Positions 17,933 to 26,961 of a DNA stretch of 64,000 bases are shown here, one piece after another. The notes beneath the pieces are model-generated. The model was not told the DNA's origin. It ran no database searches and saw only the letters and a list, made by a program, of their open reading frames with translations. Position 1 is the first letter of the stretch; every line of letters starts with the position of its first letter. The position numbers were made by a program, and so were the translations under genes. This stretch comes from an uncultured Clostridia bacterium (GTDB taxonomy: Bacteria; Bacillota; Clostridia; TANB77; CAG-465). Where the stretch lies: NCBI GenBank assembly GCA_944387385.1, contig CALXES010000003.1, forward strand, positions 1-64,000, in the 5' to 3' direction.

Positions 17933-19846
17933 TTATTTTCTCATAAATTTTCTCTCTATTTCATATCTTGTCATAGGAATTGCTGTTGGTCTTCCATGAG
18001 GACAAGTAAATGGATTATCTAATCCAATCATATTATCTACAAGTCTCTTTTGCTCTTCAACATCTAGCTTCATTCCGCCTTTTACAGCAGCTTTACAAGC
18101 AAGAGTCGCTAAAAATCTGTGTTCTTTTTCTTGTCTTTCTGTCTTTTCTGTTGTTGAAAGCTCTGTTATTATATCTTTAAACATTGACTTATGATCAATA
18201 TTATATCCTACATTTGGAACTCCAGAAATTTTATATGTATTTTCACCAAATTCTTCAAGAATAAAGCCAGAATCTTCAAACATATTGAGATTTTCTCTTA
18301 CTATATTCATCTCTTTTGTAGATAATCCTATTAAAAGTGGAATAAGAAGCATTTGTGTCTGTCTATCTTTCGCATAATATGCCTCTTTAATTTGCTCAAA
18401 TAAATAACGCTCATGTGCAGCATGCTGATCTACAAAATACATTTTATCTTTCATTTGAATTATAATATATGTATCAAATAAATTTCCAATATACTTATAC
18501 ACATTATCTATCTTTTCCATTTGAGTATTTTCATAGGTCTCAACATCAAATTTTGCTTGCTCAAAAGTAGAAGTTTCTTCCTCTTTTTTTTCTTGTACTT
18601 TTGTATTAATATTTCCAACTTTTTCATTTAAAGAATCTATTAAACTATTTATATTTACAGGCTCAATTTTAGGCTTATTATATAATTTTTGAGTTGCAGT
18701 TTCAAAACTAAACTTTTTTTCTTCTTTATTATCTAAAACAACTCCATTATTCATTAAATCCTTTGAAATTTGCTTTACTTTATCTTCATTTTCATTAATA
18801 ATATTTTCTTGAACTTTTATTTCTTCTCTTGCGATAGTAAATGGACTAGTGTTTTTATTATCATTTTCTATTGCACTCCTTACGGCATGATACACAACAT
18901 CAAAAATCTTACTTTCATCTGCAAATTTCACTTCAAGTTTTGCAGGATGAACATTAACATCAAGTTGAGATGGATTCATATATATATTACATACAATAAA
19001 AGCATGTTTACTAATTGCAAATTTCTCTTCACAGGCTCTATCAATAGCTGAAGATATTGTCTTATCTTTTATATATCTATTATTAATAAAAATAAATTGA
19101 TGTGTTCTTGTTGAACGTGATATTGATGGCTTTCCAATCATTCCAAAAACTTTCATATCACCAGATTCATAATCTATAGGTAATACTGCACTATAATACT
19201 CCTTACCAAAAATATTATATATTGTATCATGTAAATTTCCTGTACCTGATGTCTGTAAAATCGTTTTTCCATTGTTAATAAATCTAAAACTTATGTGTGG
19301 ATAAGCAAGAGCAATCCTTGTCACAACATCTTCAACATATCCAGCTTCTGTGTAATCCTTCTTTAAAAACTTAAACCTTGCTGGTACATTATAAAACACG
19401 TCAAATATTTCAATTGTTGTTCCTGTTGTAAAAGGTACTTCTTGTTTAGACTTAATTTCACCATTTTCTACTCTTACTTTAATTCCAATTTCTTCATTTT
19501 CATTTTTGGTTGTAAGAGTAATTTTAGATATTGCAGCAACAGAAGCAAGTGCTTCACCTCTAAACCCCATAGAGGTAATACTTTGCAAATCTTCCTCTTT
19601 TCTTATTTTACTAGTAGCATGTCTTTCAAAAGCAAGTTCTATATCATCAGATTTAAAACCTTTTCCATTATCTATTATCTTAATATAACTTATTCCGCCT
19701 TTTCTTATTTCAACAGTAATAGAAGTAGCTTTTGCATCTATTGAATTTTCAACTAATTCTTTTACTATTGAAGCTGGTCTATCAACAACTTCCCCAGCTG
19801 CTATTTTATTTATTGTTTGTTCATCTAATAATACAATATCTCCCAT
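17933..19846 (-). CDS. mutL: DNA mismatch repair protein MutL
   Basis: 637 residues. N-terminal GHKL ATPase: ELVENSIDA (about 29-37), DNGKGF, and TSMGFRGEAL. A variable linker (about 340-440) is followed by the C-terminal dimerisation/endonuclease domain with DQHAAHERYLFE (the DQHAxxERxxYE nuclease motif), ACKAAVKGG and the late CPHGRPT. It is thus the endonuclease-active MutL typical of bacteria lacking MutH. It has its own promoter, because a terminator closes mutS. Confidence 0.97.
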   Translation of the reverse strand: MGDIVLLDEQTINKIAAGEVVDRPASIVKELVENSIDAKATSITVEIRKGGISYIKIIDNGKGFKSDDIELAFERHATSKIRKEEDLQSITSMGFRGEALASVAAISKITLTTKNENEEIGIKVRVENGEIKSKQEVPFTTGTTIEIFDVFYNVPARFKFLKKDYTEAGYVEDVVTRIALAYPHISFRFINNGKTILQTSGTGNLHDTIYNIFGKEYYSAVLPIDYESGDMKVFGMIGKPSISRSTRTHQFIFINNRYIKDKTISSAIDRACEEKFAISKHAFIVCNIYMNPSQLDVNVHPAKLEVKFADESKIFDVVYHAVRSAIENDNKNTSPFTIAREEIKVQENIINENEDKVKQISKDLMNNGVVLDNKEEKKFSFETATQKLYNKPKIEPVNINSLIDSLNEKVGNINTKVQEKKEEETSTFEQAKFDVETYENTQMEKIDNVYKYIGNLFDTYIIIQMKDKMYFVDQHAAHERYLFEQIKEAYYAKDRQTQMLLIPLLIGLSTKEMNIVRENLNMFEDSGFILEEFGENTYKISGVPNVGYNIDHKSMFKDIITELSTTEKTERQEKEHRFLATLACKAAVKGGMKLDVEEQKRLVDNMIGLDNPFTCPHGRPTAIPMTRYEIERKFMRK

Positions 19847-19871
19847 ATTAATCTCCTTATTTTCTTTTTTA

Positions 19872-19900
19872 ATTATACTATCTTTTTGTAGATTTTACAA
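19872..19900 (-). promoter_or_regulatory. Promoter of the mutL-miaA operon
   Basis: Minus-strand TTGTAA (19900-19895) and TATAAT (19877-19872), 17 bp apart, about 25 nt before the start codon. Confidence 0.75.
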
Positions 19901-19909
19901 GATAGAAAA

Positions 19910-19929
19910 AAGCACATAAAAATGTGCTT
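19910..19929 (-). terminator. Terminator of mutS
   Basis: AAGCACAT / ATGTGCTT stem with A-run on the plus strand (U-tract in the transcript). It overlaps the mutS stop, so mutL is mostly transcribed separately. Confidence 0.8.
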
Positions 19930-22525
19930 ATTCTAACTTTTCTTTAAGCTTATATAATACTTCTAAAGCATCTTTTGGAGTAAGTTCGTCTAAATCTATT
20001 TTTTCAAGCATTCCTGTCACTTCAGCCATTTTATAATTAAACATATCCACCTGCACTTCTTCAGTTGTTATTTTCTTTCTTTTTTCATCAATTGTTTTTT
20101 TAGCTAAATCTACATTTTCAAGATATTTTAATATTTCTTTAGCTCTAGATATTACCGGCTTTTTTATACCAGCAAGTTTTGCAACATATATACCATAAGA
20201 TTCATCTGCTCCTCCAGCAATAATCTTTCTTAAGAATATTACTTCGTCACCTTTTTCTTTAACCTCAATAGAATAATTTTTTACTCCTTCTATTTTACTC
20301 TCTAGCTCAATAAGTTCATGATAATGAGTTGCAAATAGAGTCTTTGCTCCAACTTTATCAGTCATATATTCTACAGTTGACCATGCTATAGCTAGTCCAT
20401 CATAAGTTGAAGTTCCTCGTCCTATTTCATCAAGAATAACTAAACTATCTTTTGTTGCATTTTCTAATATATTAGATAGCTCTTTCATTTCTACCATAAA
20501 CGTAGATTGTCCTGTTGCTAAATCATCTGATGCACCTATTCTTGTAAATATCCTATCAACAATAGAAATAGTTGCACTATCAGCTGGAACAAAAGAACCA
20601 AGTTGTGACATATATGTAATTATGGCTATTTGTCTCATATATGTAGATTTACCTGCCATATTAGGACCAGTTATTATTAAAAATCTATCTGTAGTATTAT
20701 TTAAAAAAGCATCATTTGGTATAAACTGTTCGTTTTTTAAAGCTTTCTCAACTACAGCATGTCTACCATTTTTTATGTCTATTATTCCATCTTCAGTAAT
20801 TTTTGGCTTGACATAGTTATTATTAACTGCAACTGTTGCAAAAGAACATAATACATCTAAAATAGATATTATAGAAGCTGTCTTTTGTATTCTTATTACT
20901 TGTAAAGCAACTTCTTCTCTAATTTTACAAAACAAATCATATTCCAAATCCACTAATTTTTCTTTTGCTCCAAGAATTTTTTCTTCTATTTCCTTTAATT
21001 CTTCTGTTACATACCTTTCAGCTCCAGCTAAAGTCTGCTTACGTATATATCTATCTTCTGGTACTTGTGATTTATAAGAATTTGTTACTTCTATATAATA
21101 TCCAAAAACTCTATTATATCCGATTCTTAACCATTTTCCTTTTATTCCTGTAAGCTCTTTTTCCCTTGCTTCAAGTTCCATTAACCACTCTTGTCCTTTA
21201 GTAGAAGCATTTCTATAATCATCTACTTGTGTACTAAATCCATCTTTTATTATTCCGCCTTCTTTAATCGTAACACCTGCATCTTCAATTATAGCTTTAT
21301 CTATTAGAGTAAATACATCTTCAAGTGTATCAATTGAATTTAAGAACTCATTAAAGTACCCATCGTTTGTTTTTTCAACTATATTTTGAATTAATTTTTT
21401 TAAATCAGGTAATCTTTTTAAAGAATTTTTTAACGATGTAAGTTCTCTTGCATTAACGCTTCCACCAACAACTTTAGATATTAATCTTTCTATATCATAA
21501 ACTGTCTTTAACATATCTTGTAAGTCATCTCTAAAAATATTATTATTTACAAGTACTTCAACTGCATTTTGTCTTTTCTCAATCTCATTCTTATTTAAAA
21601 GAGGTGACTCGAGCCAATGTCTTAAAGCACGCCCGCCCATAGCTGTTACAGTTTCATCTAGAACCCAAAGAAGACTTCCCTTTTTAGTATGTTCTCTATT
21701 AGACTCTAGTATTTCCAAATTTTTTCTTGTTGAAGTGTCAAGCTGCATATATCTTTCTATATCATATTTAGTAATTGTATTAATTTGCTCAATAGAACTT
21801 TTTTGTGTCTCTTCAATATAATTTATAAGAAGAGTAGCAGCTTCGTTTTCATATTTACTTAAGTCAATATTTTGTTTTTCTAAAATATCTGATAAGAATT
21901 TACTCTTTTCATTGTTATTATATGTACTTACATAAATATCAAATATCTTATTAAATTCTTTAAAAAAAATAGAATTTTCTTTTGTAGACTCTGACAATAT
22001 AATTTCAGAAGGAGCAATTCTAGAAATTTCATTTAATACTTTAGTAATTACATCAATTCCACTTACACTTGATACCAAAAATTCACCCGTAGATACATCA
22101 CAAAAAGAAATTGCGGCTTCTTTTCTGTCCATATATATACTTGCTATATAGTTATTTTTCTTTTCATCAAGCATTGTTAAATCTGTAATTGTACCAGGTG
22201 TAACAATTTTTACTACGTCTCTTTTTACTATTCCTTTTGCATATCTTGGATCTTCTAATTGTTCACATATTGCCACTTTATATCCTTTTTCAATAAGTTT
22301 GGTAATATATGTGTCTCTTGCATGATGTGGTATACCACACATTGGAGCTCTTTCTTCTAATCCACAATCTTTTCCAGTTAAAGTAAGTTCAAGCTCTTTA
22401 CTTACAGTAATTGCATCATCAAAAAACATCTCATAAAAATCGCCTAATCTATAAAATAAAATACAATCTTTATATTTTTCTTTTGTATCTAAATAATTTT
22501 GCATCATTGGCGTAACTTGTGCCAT
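19928..22525 (-). CDS. mutS: DNA mismatch repair protein MutS
   Basis: 865 residues, full length. Mismatch-recognition domain I with the FYEMF motif (about 30-34, the Phe that wedges into mismatches), connector, clamp and lever domains, and the ATPase with Walker A GPNMAGKST near 618-626, the STFMVEM loop, and Walker B LVILDEIGRGTSTYDG. The C-terminal helical tail ends near ELTPKDALEVLYKLKEKL. Works with MutL just downstream. Start follows AAGGGGGC. Confidence 0.97.
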   Translation of the reverse strand: MAQVTPMMQNYLDTKEKYKDCILFYRLGDFYEMFFDDAITVSKELELTLTGKDCGLEERAPMCGIPHHARDTYITKLIEKGYKVAICEQLEDPRYAKGIVKRDVVKIVTPGTITDLTMLDEKKNNYIASIYMDRKEAAISFCDVSTGEFLVSSVSGIDVITKVLNEISRIAPSEIILSESTKENSIFFKEFNKIFDIYVSTYNNNEKSKFLSDILEKQNIDLSKYENEAATLLINYIEETQKSSIEQINTITKYDIERYMQLDTSTRKNLEILESNREHTKKGSLLWVLDETVTAMGGRALRHWLESPLLNKNEIEKRQNAVEVLVNNNIFRDDLQDMLKTVYDIERLISKVVGGSVNARELTSLKNSLKRLPDLKKLIQNIVEKTNDGYFNEFLNSIDTLEDVFTLIDKAIIEDAGVTIKEGGIIKDGFSTQVDDYRNASTKGQEWLMELEAREKELTGIKGKWLRIGYNRVFGYYIEVTNSYKSQVPEDRYIRKQTLAGAERYVTEELKEIEEKILGAKEKLVDLEYDLFCKIREEVALQVIRIQKTASIISILDVLCSFATVAVNNNYVKPKITEDGIIDIKNGRHAVVEKALKNEQFIPNDAFLNNTTDRFLIITGPNMAGKSTYMRQIAIITYMSQLGSFVPADSATISIVDRIFTRIGASDDLATGQSTFMVEMKELSNILENATKDSLVILDEIGRGTSTYDGLAIAWSTVEYMTDKVGAKTLFATHYHELIELESKIEGVKNYSIEVKEKGDEVIFLRKIIAGGADESYGIYVAKLAGIKKPVISRAKEILKYLENVDLAKKTIDEKRKKITTEEVQVDMFNYKMAEVTGMLEKIDLDELTPKDALEVLYKLKEKLE

Positions 22526-22616
22526 TTTTCTGCCCCCTTAAACAGAGTTTATTATATCAAAAAATGTAAAAAAATGCAATAAATCTAAATCTATAGAATA
22601 CTTTTAAATACCTTAA

Positions 22617-23102
22617 TTATATTATTATTTTTGTAATAATAATAGCTAAAATTATTGCAGTTATATCTCCTATTAGCCCGCAAATAATAGGAAGCTTCAT
22701 ATCTTTTATTTTTATCTTACTAGACATTATCGAAATAACATATAGTGTAGTTTCAGTTGAAGCCATAATTAAAGATGCAAAAATCCCATTAAAGCTATCT
22801 GGACCATACTTATTAAATATATCTACAACTAAAGCTGTAGAAGCTCCACCAGATAAAGGTTTCATTAGCATTAAAGGTAATATATCTCCTTGAATATTAA
22901 ATAATTTAATATTATTTAATATTCCAGTATCGTTAATTAAACCTGCTATTATTGTTATAGCAAATATATATGGGAAAATATTGTATACTGTTTTAAGCCC
23001 AGTTTTTACTCCTTCAATAAATAAACTATATATATTTTTCTTCTCAAATAATGCTATAACAACAATAATTAATATAAAAACTGGTATTATATAACTACTC
23101 AT
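22617..23102 (-). CDS. spmB: Spore maturation protein B
   Basis: 161-residue polytopic membrane protein with a nucleoside-recognition (Gate) domain. The stretch MKPLSGGAS followed by DSFNGIFASLIMASTETTLY matches the SpmB signature (STETTFY). About four or five membrane helices. SpmA and SpmB are needed for spore core dehydration in Bacillus and Clostridium. It overlaps spmA by 8 nt, so coupled. mutS lies about 90 nt downstream with no terminator seen between, so read-through is possible. Confidence 0.9.
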   Translation of the reverse strand: MSSYIIPVFILIIVVIALFEKKNIYSLFIEGVKTGLKTVYNIFPYIFAITIIAGLINDTGILNNIKLFNIQGDILPLMLMKPLSGGASTALVVDIFNKYGPDSFNGIFASLIMASTETTLYVISIMSSKIKIKDMKLPIICGLIGDITAIILAIIITKIII

Positions 23103-23670
23103 TTTTTCTCCATAATAAGTTTACAGATATTAACGATACTACTAATGATACAAAAGATATAACTATAACCGGAATTATTATTTTTTCAGGATTTTGTGAA
23201 TTATATAATGCTCTAAGCGAAATCATTGAAGTAGGAATTATTTGCATTGAAGCTGTATTCAAAGCAATAAAAACAGCCATAGATTTATTAAGCTTTTCTT
23301 TATGCTTATTTGTCTTTTGCATCTCTTCTATTCCATTTAAACTATTTATTGTTGCTGCATTCCCCACACCTAATATATTTGAAGCTATATTTAGACTTAT
23401 ATACTCTTTACTTTTTTCTGAAACTTCATCCTTTTTAAATAAAAATGAAAAGATATTATATATTTTTTTAGATAATTTAGACAAAGTACTAGTATTAGAT
23501 AATATATTAAAAATCCCACTCCAAAAAATTAACATGCTAGCAATAACTAAAACATTTTCTATTGCATTTTTTGAACTACTTGTAATTGAATCTATTACTA
23601 CACTTGGATCACTTGAAATACACGAAAATATAATACAGATTACAAGTAATAAAGACCAAATAATTGACAT
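23095..23670 (-). CDS. spmA: Spore maturation protein A
   Basis: 191-residue membrane protein of the nucleoside-recognition family. The conserved SLNIASNILGVGNAATINSLNG and ALNTASMQIIPTSMISLR regions fit SpmA (runs around 93-112 and 136-154). About five membrane helices. First gene of the spmAB pair, giving direct support for an endospore former. The upstream intergenic region is short and divergent to a HAD gene; no clear sporulation-sigma box was identified. Confidence 0.9.
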   Translation of the reverse strand: MSIIWSLLLVICIIFSCISSDPSVVIDSITSSSKNAIENVLVIASMLIFWSGIFNILSNTSTLSKLSKKIYNIFSFLFKKDEVSEKSKEYISLNIASNILGVGNAATINSLNGIEEMQKTNKHKEKLNKSMAVFIALNTASMQIIPTSMISLRALYNSQNPEKIIIPVIVISFVSLVVSLISVNLLWRKNE

Positions 23671-23726
23671 ATTTCACCTCATTAGATTATATGTTTTTAT
23701 ATTTTTTATATTCTATTTAAAAGCAA

Positions 23727-23756
23727 TTGAAAAAATTATTATTTTTACTGTATAAT
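23727..23756 (+). promoter_or_regulatory. Promoter of the HAD gene
   Basis: TTGAAA (23727-23732) and TATAAT (23751-23756), 18-bp spacing. Very short leader before the start at 23773. Confidence 0.6.
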
Positions 23757-23772
23757 TTTATAAGGTGAAAAT

Positions 23773-24444
23773 ATGAAAAAAAATTTATTTTTTGATGTTG
23801 GAAGTACACTTTTATATCCGAAAACAAAAGAATGGTTTATTCCACCTAATTATAAAAAAATTCTTGGAGATATAGATACAAATTTATTCAAAGAAAGTAT
23901 AGATAAAAACAAATTTTTACTAGATGAAAGAAATATTAATACTGAAGAGCAAGAATTTGAAATGTTTTCTAAATTTTACTATAATGTTCTAAAAGATTTT
24001 AATTATTCAAACATTACTACAGAAATAATACAAAATTTAGCATATGATTGTGTTTACAACGATGATAAATTTGTATTTTATAAAGAAGTAAAAAGAGAAC
24101 TTAAAAATTTATCTAAAGAGTATGACATGTATATTATATCCGATGCGTGGCCGTCTACATACAGAATACTAAAAAACTATGGTATATATGATTTATTTAA
24201 AAACGTATATATATCTTCTGATTTAGGATTTAAAAAATCTGATAAGATGTTATTTGAAATAGCTCTTGAAAACATATCTTTAAACGATATAAACTACTTT
24301 ATAGATGATAGGTTTGAACTACTTAAAATATCCGAAAAATATGGATTTATACCAATAATCATAGATAGAAATGATAACGAATTAACAAATTATATAGAAG
24401 TTAGAAATCTTACACAATTAAGACACTTATTAAAAATAATATAG
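23773..24444 (+). CDS. HAD-superfamily hydrolase
   Basis: 223 residues. Motif I is FDVGSTL (7-13): the nucleophile Asp is present, but the usual second Asp (DxD) is Gly, as in a subset of HAD subfamily I. Motif II Ser/Thr is in IISDAWPS, motif III Lys in DLGFKKSDK, motif IV in FIDDRFE (near 176). The helical cap lies between motifs I and II. Probably a phosphatase of unknown substrate. Loss of the DxD general acid/base is shared by several DxG-type family members. Confidence 0.85.
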   Translation: MKKNLFFDVGSTLLYPKTKEWFIPPNYKKILGDIDTNLFKESIDKNKFLLDERNINTEEQEFEMFSKFYYNVLKDFNYSNITTEIIQNLAYDCVYNDDKFVFYKEVKRELKNLSKEYDMYIISDAWPSTYRILKNYGIYDLFKNVYISSDLGFKKSDKMLFEIALENISLNDINYFIDDRFELLKISEKYGFIPIIIDRNDNELTNYIEVRNLTQLRHLLKII

Positions 24445-24470
24445 ATAGCAAAAAATGCTATCTATATTTT
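24441..24470. terminator. Bidirectional terminator
   Basis: ATAGATAGCA / TGCTATCTAT stem with AAAAA loop. A T-rich tract follows on the plus side; it also overlaps the 3' end of the GNAT gene. Confidence 0.75.
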
Positions 24471-24909
24471 AATCACTATAATCAAGTAGTTCATAAGTAT
24501 ATGCTACTTCAATTTTATTATTATTTTCTCTTTTTTTACTTTCAACTCCACCCGAGCTTTTTAAAAATTTTCTCATCTTTTCATTTTTTTCGTCACACCA
24601 AACAATCAAATTTCTATAGCCTTTATCAAAAAGTTCTCTTTTTGTTTCAAAAAGCACTTCTGAATTTATTACATCTTTATTTTTTATATTTCTTGTATAA
24701 ATACCATAAATCTCAGAGTCATAATCATCATCATCTATTTCATCAGTTCCAAAAAAAGATGCACTAACTATATCTTTTTCATCATTTTCATATACATATA
24801 AATATCTTAAGTCATTATTTATATATTTTTTTATTTCATCTTCTGTTAAATTGATTGATGGAATACTTTTAATTTTATCTATATCAGATATTTCTGCTTT
24901 TCTATACAT
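24469..24909 (-). CDS. GNAT-family N-acetyltransferase-like protein
   Basis: 146 residues. Begins MYRKAEISDIDKI, typical of GNAT proteins, with strands and helices in GNAT order and a late NEKMRKFLKSSGG (helix 4 and loop). The acetyl-CoA-binding Q/RxxGxG/A motif is not obvious: the expected region is IYTRNIKNKDVIN. Activity therefore uncertain. Monocistronic. Confidence 0.7.
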   Translation of the reverse strand: MYRKAEISDIDKIKSIPSINLTEDEIKKYINNDLRYLYVYENDEKDIVSASFFGTDEIDDDDYDSEIYGIYTRNIKNKDVINSEVLFETKRELFDKGYRNLIVWCDEKNEKMRKFLKSSGGVESKKRENNNKIEVAYTYELLDYSD

Positions 24910-24999
24910 CTATTACACCTCTTTTATTTTAATAATATTCTTCCTCATAATACTATATTTATATCTATATTACATTAAATTATAAAAAAAATCAACAAT

Positions 25000-26613
25000 C
25001 TATTTTTTCATATCATCATAGTTTCCCAAATATGAATTAATCTTATAATCTTGAATATTAAAAACTCTAGTTGCAAGTTTATTAATAAAGTATCTGTCAT
25101 GAGACACAAAAAGAACCGTCCCTTTATAATCTTTTAAAGCTTCTTCTAATATTTCTCTTGTATCTATGTCAATATGATTTGTAGGCTCATCAAGTATTAA
25201 AAAATTTATATTTTTTAACATAAGTTTCATAAGTATAAGTCTTACTTTCTCTCCGCCAGACAACTTTCCAATTCTTTTAAATACATCCTCACTTCTAAAT
25301 CCATACCTTGCAAGTTGCTTTCTTGCATCAGTCTCTGTAAGACCACTATCGTGAATATAATATCTTAAAACTGTTTGTGTATCATCATCAAATGTAATGT
25401 TTTGTGGAATATAACCAATTTTTATTGATGTACCAATTCTTATTAGTCCAATATATTCAGTATCTTTACCTAAAATCATATTAATTAAAGTCGATTTTCC
25501 TGCCCCATTGCTCCCAAGTAAAGCTGCTTTTTCTCCATATACAAGTAACATATCTGCATCTTTAAAAATAATCTTATTATTAAAGCTCTTATTTAATTTT
25601 TCTATTTTTACAACTTCTTTTCCTGATCTTATATCCATATTAAATTTTAAAGAAATAGATTTCTTATCTATTTCTACTTTTTCAATGACGTCCATTTTTT
25701 CAAGTCTTTTTTCTATACTCTTAGCTCTTTTAAAAAACAATTCATTTTTAGCTAATTCTCCAAATTTTCTAAGTTTTGCTATAGACTCTTTCATTTTTTC
25801 TATTTGCTTTTGCTGATTTTTATAGTTTTCAAATTGTGCTAAAGTTCTTCTTTCATCTTCTTCTAAAAAATATGAATAATTTCCATAATATACATTAGCT
25901 TTTCCATTTTCTAAAAGTACTGTCTTTGTTGCGACTTTATCTAAAAAATATCTGTCATGTGACACTATTAAAATACTACCCTTATACTTTAATATAAGCT
26001 CTTCTAAAAATTCTAATGAATCTATATCCAAATGATTTGTAGGTTCATCTAACAATAATATATCTGGTTCTTTAAGTAAAAGTCTTGCTAAGTTTACCTT
26101 TGTCTTTTCTCCGCCACTTAAAAGATTATAGCTTTGATTTAAAACTTTATCTGATATATAAAATTTAGTACATATCTTATTAAATTTTTCTTGTACTTCA
26201 TAACCACCATTAAGTGTATATTTTTCTTGAAGTCTACCATATTCATTTAAAATTTTTTCAAGTTTCTTTGCATCTTGCTCTATTGACATACTATTTTCTA
26301 ATACAGACATTTTTTCTTCTAATCTAAAAATATCTTCAAAACTCTTGTATAAATATTCTCTAACAGATATATCATCTTTCTCATTTTCATATATCTGATT
26401 TAATATTCCAATTTTAGCCTGATTTCTTATACTAATAGTTCCATCATCTATATTTTCTTGTTTTGATATTATCTTAAGAACAGTGGATTTTCCACTTCCA
26501 TTAGGTCCTACTAATGCTACTCTTTCTCCTGTTTTTACTTCTAAATTAAAACCATCTAGAATATTCTTTAAACCATAATTTTTCTTAATATTATTTAATT
26601 CTATTTCTATCAT
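25000..26613 (-). CDS. ABC-F ATPase (ribosome-associated, possible antibiotic resistance)
   Basis: 537 residues with two ABC domains and no membrane helices. Walker A1 GPNGSGKST (36-44), signature LLSGGE, Walker B LLLDEPTNHLD. A charged interdomain linker (about 245-310) carries the region that reaches the ribosomal P/E site in ABC-F factors. Walker A2 GSNGAGKST is near 366, and a second LSGGE and LILDEPTNHID are present. Members either tune translation or dislodge antibiotics (Vga/Lsa/CplR types). The upstream leader ORF and attenuator strongly suggest the drug-inducible kind, though the exact spectrum cannot be read from sequence. Confidence 0.9.
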   Translation of the reverse strand: MIEIELNNIKKNYGLKNILDGFNLEVKTGERVALVGPNGSGKSTVLKIISKQENIDDGTISIRNQAKIGILNQIYENEKDDISVREYLYKSFEDIFRLEEKMSVLENSMSIEQDAKKLEKILNEYGRLQEKYTLNGGYEVQEKFNKICTKFYISDKVLNQSYNLLSGGEKTKVNLARLLLKEPDILLLDEPTNHLDIDSLEFLEELILKYKGSILIVSHDRYFLDKVATKTVLLENGKANVYYGNYSYFLEEDERRTLAQFENYKNQQKQIEKMKESIAKLRKFGELAKNELFFKRAKSIEKRLEKMDVIEKVEIDKKSISLKFNMDIRSGKEVVKIEKLNKSFNNKIIFKDADMLLVYGEKAALLGSNGAGKSTLINMILGKDTEYIGLIRIGTSIKIGYIPQNITFDDDTQTVLRYYIHDSGLTETDARKQLARYGFRSEDVFKRIGKLSGGEKVRLILMKLMLKNINFLILDEPTNHIDIDTREILEEALKDYKGTVLFVSHDRYFINKLATRVFNIQDYKINSYLGNYDDMKK

Positions 26614-26616
26614 ATT

Positions 26617-26773
26617 TTATATCTCCTTATTATTCATCTTAAAATTAATATAAATAACGAGATATAATTGCCGAATTAACTATTACAACACCGGCTATTT
26701 ATCTCGTTGCAATAGTTTCACAGCCATAGGCTCTTACTTTAACCTTACTAGCTAATATTTCAATTTTAGTCAT
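26617..26773 (-). promoter_or_regulatory. Leader-peptide attenuator controlling the ABC-F gene
   Basis: The minus-strand RNA segment UUAUAUCUC (complement of 26659-26667) can pair either with GAGAUA at the end of the leader ORF (26700-26705 complement, part of a 9-bp perfect repeat 26656-26664/26700-26708) or with GAGAUAUAA at 26625-26617, which contains the ABC-F ribosome site. A third option pairs AACUAUUGCAAC (26717-26706) with GUUGUAAUAGUU (26689-26678). Mutually exclusive pairings plus a leader peptide fit translational attenuation. Mechanism is inferred. Confidence 0.7.
26699..26773 (-). CDS. 24-residue leader peptide of the ABC-F gene
   Basis: ATG 26773 has GGAGG 6-7 nt upstream. The encoded peptide starts MTKIEILASK and ends RAYGCETIATR, then TAA. 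Its last codons form one arm of two alternative hairpins. Stalling on such leaders by macrolides, lincosamides or pleuromutilins induces many ABC-F resistance genes. No similarity to a named leader was recognised. Confidence 0.7.
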   Translation of the reverse strand: MTKIEILASKVKVRAYGCETIATR

Positions 26774-26961
26774 TTTATTCCTCCAATTTCATTAATTATG
26801 TATAATATTATACCAAAAAAGTATATATTTTTCAATAAACGAAAAATATAATATCATAAAAATATTTTTAATATCTATTTTTACTAAAACTTATTTACAA
26901 AGATTTAAAGTTTATATATAATTTAAATATAATTTTATTATTTTTGATAGGGAGATTAAAA

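Noticed and set aside
18770..19051. Plus-strand frame inside mutL as a gene
   Set aside because: It lies antisense to intact mutL motifs, has a biased low-complexity composition and lacks a ribosome site; other antisense frames inside mutS, miaA and the activase were rejected for the same reason.
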